A stretch of 8,138 bases of DNA from an uncultured Lachnospiraceae bacterium (GTDB lineage Bacteria > Bacillota > Clostridia > Lachnospirales > Lachnospiraceae): the NCBI GenBank assembly GCA_900539175.1, contig UQAW01000120.1, positions 1 to 8,138 of the forward strand, written 5' to 3'. Below are positions 6,039 through 8,138 of this stretch, in pieces. The translations under genes were made by a program, and so were the position numbers. Positions within the stretch are counted from its first letter, which is position 1; every line of letters begins with the position of its first letter. Under the pieces are notes generated by a model. It saw nothing but the letters and a program-made list of their open reading frames with translations, was not told the origin of the DNA and ran no database searches.

Positions 6039-6953
6039 ATGTTAAAGAGAAAGTTAAAACGGGGAATAGCAGTTTTATTAACTGCAGCGATGGTGTTATC
6101 TGCATTTTGTTTTCCAGTAGCGGCTGACAGTGAGACGGATAAACCGTACCTGGCATTGGGGGCGGATTTGAAAGCGGACGAAAAGGCAACCGTTTTGAAT
6201 CTGTTGGATGTCAAAGAGGAAGATTTGGATAACTATAAGGTGGTAACTGTTACAAATGAGGACGAGCATAAGTATCTGGATTCTTATCTGAGTGCGAATG
6301 TGATCGGTAGCCGTGCATTGTCGTCGGTAAAAGTAGTAAGTAAGGAATCCGGTTACGGTCTTCAGGTTACAACGAAGAATATTACGTATTGTACCAAGGT
6401 CATGTATCAGAATGCCCTGGCAACAGCAGGTGTGGAGAATGCTGAGATTACGGTGGCAGGACCGTTTAATATCTCCGGAACTGCTGCTCTTGTGGGGGCG
6501 ATGGAAGCTTATTCCGATATGACCGGGGAGGCTTTAAAGCCGGAGAATGTAGAGACAGCGACCAATGAACTTGTGACTACCAGCCAGATTGCAGAACAGA
6601 TTGGAGATCAGGACAAGGCAGAGGAATTGATTGGTGCCGTTAAGGATGTGATTGTATCAGAGGAGGTAAAAGATCCGGAGAAAATGGATGAAGTAATCGA
6701 AGACACTGCTCAAAAGCTGGAAGTTACTCTAACAGAAGAGCAGGTGCAGATGATCCGGGAACTAATGGAGAAAATCTCCAGTCTGGATCTGGATATCAAT
6801 AGTCTGAAGGAACAGGCACAGGGGTTATATGAAAAGTTGGAGAACCTGAATATTGACCTTGGTATCAGCCAAGAAGAGGTAGATGGAATTCTTGCACAAA
6901 TCGGAAATTGGTTTAGCGGGATTTGGGAACAAATCAAGTCATGGTTTTCGTGA
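6039..6953 (+). CDS. Secreted DUF1002 (YpuA-like) protein
   Basis: A 304-residue exported protein from ATG 6039. The signal peptide is basic (LKRKLKR), hydrophobic at about 9-28 and ends near PVAAD, where cleavage is likely; it has no lipobox. The DUF1002 domain spans about 35-205, with the family-like blocks VVTVTNEDEHKYL, IGSRALSSVKVV and AGVENAEITVAGPFNISG. A charged helical region (about 205-285) probably forms coiled coils. The last 17 residues (288-304) are strongly aromatic and amphipathic (four Trp/Phe pairs or singles in GNWFSGIWEQ and KSWFS), which suggests membrane or partner contact. ATG 6015, in frame eight codons upstream, has no SD, whereas GGAAAGGGG (6018-6026) precedes 6039, so 6039 was chosen. 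The family has no firmly established function. It is separated from the operon by a terminator and its own promoter. Confidence 0.87.
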   Translation: MLKRKLKRGIAVLLTAAMVLSAFCFPVAADSETDKPYLALGADLKADEKATVLNLLDVKEEDLDNYKVVTVTNEDEHKYLDSYLSANVIGSRALSSVKVVSKESGYGLQVTTKNITYCTKVMYQNALATAGVENAEITVAGPFNISGTAALVGAMEAYSDMTGEALKPENVETATNELVTTSQIAEQIGDQDKAEELIGAVKDVIVSEEVKDPEKMDEVIEDTAQKLEVTLTEEQVQMIRELMEKISSLDLDINSLKEQAQGLYEKLENLNIDLGISQEEVDGILAQIGNWFSGIWEQIKSWFS

Positions 6954-7047
6954 TGTATGAAATACGATAGTGTATAATGCACAATAAATGCGTAGAAAAT
7001 AGAAGAATTTTGGATAAATTTAAAAAGAAGTCATTATTTGTTCATAT

Positions 7048-7096
7048 CATGTTCATAAATAACTGTTATTATATAAACAGTTCAGAAAAGAACATG
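7048..7096. other. AT-rich nested inverted repeat in the intergenic region
   Basis: CATGTTC (7048-7054) pairs with GAACATG (7090-7096), and inside it AACTGTT (7061-7067) pairs with AACAGTT (7076-7082) around an 8-nt loop. TGTTCATA also occurs twice, 11 nt apart (7039-7046, 7050-7057). It could be an operator, a small RNA or a weak terminator; nothing nearby decides this. No ORF or other RNA gene was recognised in 6954-7151. Confidence 0.45.
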
Positions 7097-7151
7097 CTGA
7101 TAAGCAATATGTTGTAAAGTATATTACACATAAAATTTTTTCATAATAATT

Positions 7152-7177
7152 GCCCAGGTGCTGAAAGGCATCTGGGC
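7152..7177. terminator. Bidirectional terminator-like hairpin between convergent genes
   Basis: GCCCAGGTGC (7152-7161) pairs with GCATCTGGGC (7168-7177), 10 bp with one G-T pair and a 6-nt loop. It sits between the 3' ends of the DUF1002 gene and the adenosyltransferase gene. On the + strand only a loose ATTTT follows; on the minus strand AATTATTATG follows. The position is right for both genes but neither side has a strong U-tract. Confidence 0.6.
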
Positions 7178-7204
7178 ACTCCTCATTTTGCGGAAAATTA
7201 AAAT

Positions 7205-7738
7205 TCAGCGTTCGATCCCTTTTCGGGCAGGCAGTCCCCGGTCAAAAGGATGTTTTTGTTTTTGAATATTGGATACATAGTCTGCCGCATCTATGAGAGC
7301 GTTACTGGGATTCTGACCGGTAAGTATAACTTCCAGATCAGCAGGTTTTTGTTCCAGATAATGCAATAGAATTGTCTCGTCAAAAAGTCCGGCACGGATG
7401 GTATAAATAATTTCATCCAGGAATAATACATCATAATTGTCTGTCTCAGCCAGTTTCGTTACGCTTTTGAATTGGGATTCATAGTAGGATTTTCGCTCTG
7501 CTTTTTCTTCCGGTGTCATCTGAAAACTGAATTTTTCCGATTCCAGGCCATCTATAAAAGTCACATTGTCCAAAGCTTCCAGAACTTTTCGTTCACTGGT
7601 TTTATTATCTTTCATAAACTGATAAATCAAGACTCTATATCCATAGCCCGCTGCGCGTGTACAAAGCCCCATACCGCAGGTGGTCTTTCCTTTTCCGTCT
7701 CCACAGTAAATATGGATGTATCCGGTTTGCTTTTCCAT
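7205..7738 (-). CDS. cobA: ATP:corrinoid adenosyltransferase (CobA/BtuR/CobO family)
   Basis: A cytoplasmic enzyme that transfers the adenosyl group of ATP to reduced corrinoid, giving adenosylcobalamin or its precursor. It has 177 residues, typical of Firmicute members. The P-loop is GDGKGKTT (13-20), near the N-terminus as in this family. FLDEI (106-110) holds the acidic pair after the second strand. The C-terminal signature is EVILTGQNPSNALIDAAD (136-153) plus KHPFDRGLPARKGIE (162-176). Start ATG at 7738 follows AAGGGAGAA; the frame is open to 7882, but the extra 48 residues are hydrophobic, AT-rich and unlike the family. No other cobalamin gene or cobalamin riboswitch is in view, so it may serve salvage of imported corrinoid (inference). 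It is convergent with the DUF1002 gene and has its own promoter. Confidence 0.93.
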   Translation of the reverse strand: MEKQTGYIHIYCGDGKGKTTCGMGLCTRAAGYGYRVLIYQFMKDNKTSERKVLEALDNVTFIDGLESEKFSFQMTPEEKAERKSYYESQFKSVTKLAETDNYDVLFLDEIIYTIRAGLFDETILLHYLEQKPADLEVILTGQNPSNALIDAADYVSNIQKQKHPFDRGLPARKGIER

Positions 7739-7745
7739 AAATAGA

Positions 7746-7754
7746 TTCTCCCTT
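7746..7754 (-). promoter_or_regulatory. Ribosome binding site fixing the adenosyltransferase start
   Basis: On the minus strand AAGGGAGAA lies about 7 nt before ATG 7738. This supports that start over the longer open frame that begins at 7882, for which no SD of this quality is seen. Confidence 0.8.
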
Positions 7755-7814
7755 CCGCAAATCTTCTCGTTATTTGAGTTCTTCAAGGCAATATTCAGTA
7801 ACAATATATGCTTA

Positions 7815-7842
7815 ATTATACTGAAAAATATTTCAAAGTCAA
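7815..7842 (-). promoter_or_regulatory. SigA-type promoter for the adenosyltransferase
   Basis: Read on the minus strand: TTGACT (7842-7837), a 16-nt spacer, TATAAT (7820-7815). Transcription should begin near 7808, giving a leader of about 70 nt. The leader has no recognisable cobalamin riboswitch, which would need roughly 150-200 nt. It also excludes the longer 7882 start, because that codon lies upstream of the promoter. Confidence 0.8.
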
Positions 7843-7860
7843 TGAATGGAAATAATTGTA

Positions 7861-7922
7861 ATAGAAAAGGAATTTGATGCATTGCTGCCTTTTCTATGGG
7901 AAATTTTACGGTTTTTGCCGTA
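7861..7922. other. Two hairpins at the edge of the right repeat array
   Basis: ATAGAAAAGG (7861-7870) pairs perfectly with CCTTTTCTAT (7888-7897) across a 17-nt loop. TACGG (7907-7911) then pairs with CCGTA (7918-7922) across a 6-nt loop. They directly precede the right array on the + strand and have no counterpart in the visible part of the left array. They may be the outer arms of the element or a boundary structure. On the minus strand they lie between the array and the adenosyltransferase promoter. Confidence 0.6.
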
Positions 7923-7932
7923 TAATACCTGC

Positions 7933-8138
7933 GGGCTGCTACGTGCTGTGCGCTCTCGCATCTGCCGCCAGTATTCGTAATCTGAGCTATCGCTCTTCTT
8001 ATTCATACTGGCTTGCCCGTCCAATATCCATGACCCTGCGCGTGCAAGCATACTTTGGGTCATGGCCGCCGTTCAGGAGTTTCATAGTAAACGGACATGT
8101 CTGCTGGCGCAGACATCACCATCCATGAAAGTCGATTG
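7933..8138. repeat. Right 200-bp structured repeat (5' part, runs off the edge)
   Basis: Positions 7964-8061 match 113-210 and 8062-8138 match 11-87 in the same orientation, so this is a direct copy of the left repeat unit. The hairpin order is H1 (7933-7964, outer stem partly degenerate, inner stem 7943-7946 with 7950-7953), H2 (7967-7974 with 8005-8012 and two inner stems), H3 (8028-8036 with 8057-8065, 9 bp perfect) and H4 (8077-8085 with 8125-8133, one mismatch, around 8097-8104 with 8109-8116). The sequence then starts a new H1 and leaves the window. Compared with the left copy, A94-T100, G134-C143 and A135-T142 are replaced here by G-C, A-T and G-C pairs. Copy number and the far boundary are unknown. 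Confidence 0.9.

Noticed and set aside
7739..7808. Cobalamin riboswitch upstream of the adenosyltransferase
   Set aside because: The leader is about 70 nt and no B12-box-like conserved core is visible.
7739..7882. 48-residue N-terminal extension of the adenosyltransferase
   Set aside because: The extension runs back through the promoter at 7815-7842 and is not family-like. The SD at 7746-7754 supports ATG 7738.
1..8138. Circular element with overlapping ends
   Set aside because: The end repeats (11-87 and 8062-8138) differ at several positions, for example TGAC against TGGC in the H4 loop, so they are separate copies rather than the same sequence read twice.

Overview
The window looks like a chromosomal segment from a low-to-mid GC Firmicute, most likely a gut-type Clostridia (Lachnospiraceae-like). 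The evidence is SD-driven genes with several GTG starts, a class B sortase paired with an SPKTG-anchored protein, a PHP-type CpsB phosphatase with a CpsC/CpsD tyrosine-kinase pair, and a DUF1002 protein. The species cannot be named from the sequence.

Layout. Positions 1-240 are the end of a 200-bp tandem repeat array. Positions 264-4900 hold six tightly packed + strand genes: a membrane-anchored protein with two Ig-like (DUF5011-type) domains, the CpsB-type phosphatase, the CpsD-type tyrosine kinase, the CpsC/Wzz-type chain-length protein, a class B sortase and a LytR-CpsA-Psr (LCP) ligase. Four of the five junctions after the first gene overlap or are nearly contiguous, and most downstream genes start with GTG, which suggests translational coupling. 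A consensus-like promoter lies inside the 3' end of the LCP gene and should drive 4967-5593, a secreted protein with an SPKTG sorting signal. It is the obvious candidate substrate of the sortase two genes upstream. A 445-nt noncoding stretch (5594-6038) follows, with a folded element, a terminator and a promoter. Then come a secreted DUF1002 (YpuA-like) protein (6039-6953), a convergent intergenic region, and a minus-strand ATP:corrinoid adenosyltransferase (7205-7738) with its own promoter. Another copy of the 200-bp repeat begins near 7933 and runs off the right edge.

How the genes fit together. CpsB, CpsC and CpsD form the phospho-tyrosine switch that controls length and export of capsule or exopolysaccharide. 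LCP proteins attach glycopolymers to peptidoglycan, and the sortase attaches proteins to it. The operon therefore reads as a surface-assembly control module. No glycosyltransferase, flippase or polymerase is in view.

Most unusual content. The 200-bp repeat is a chain of four nested hairpins (called H1-H4 here). Left and right copies differ by paired compensatory changes in the stems. A third, strongly diverged copy of the first two hairpins (5660-5738) keeps the same architecture with largely different stem sequence. Codon-position bias is absent, so selection or origin appears to act on folded RNA or single-stranded DNA rather than on protein. On the minus strand the shared internal loops read GA opposite GA, which favours a minus-strand RNA. 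I do not recognise this element as a named family.
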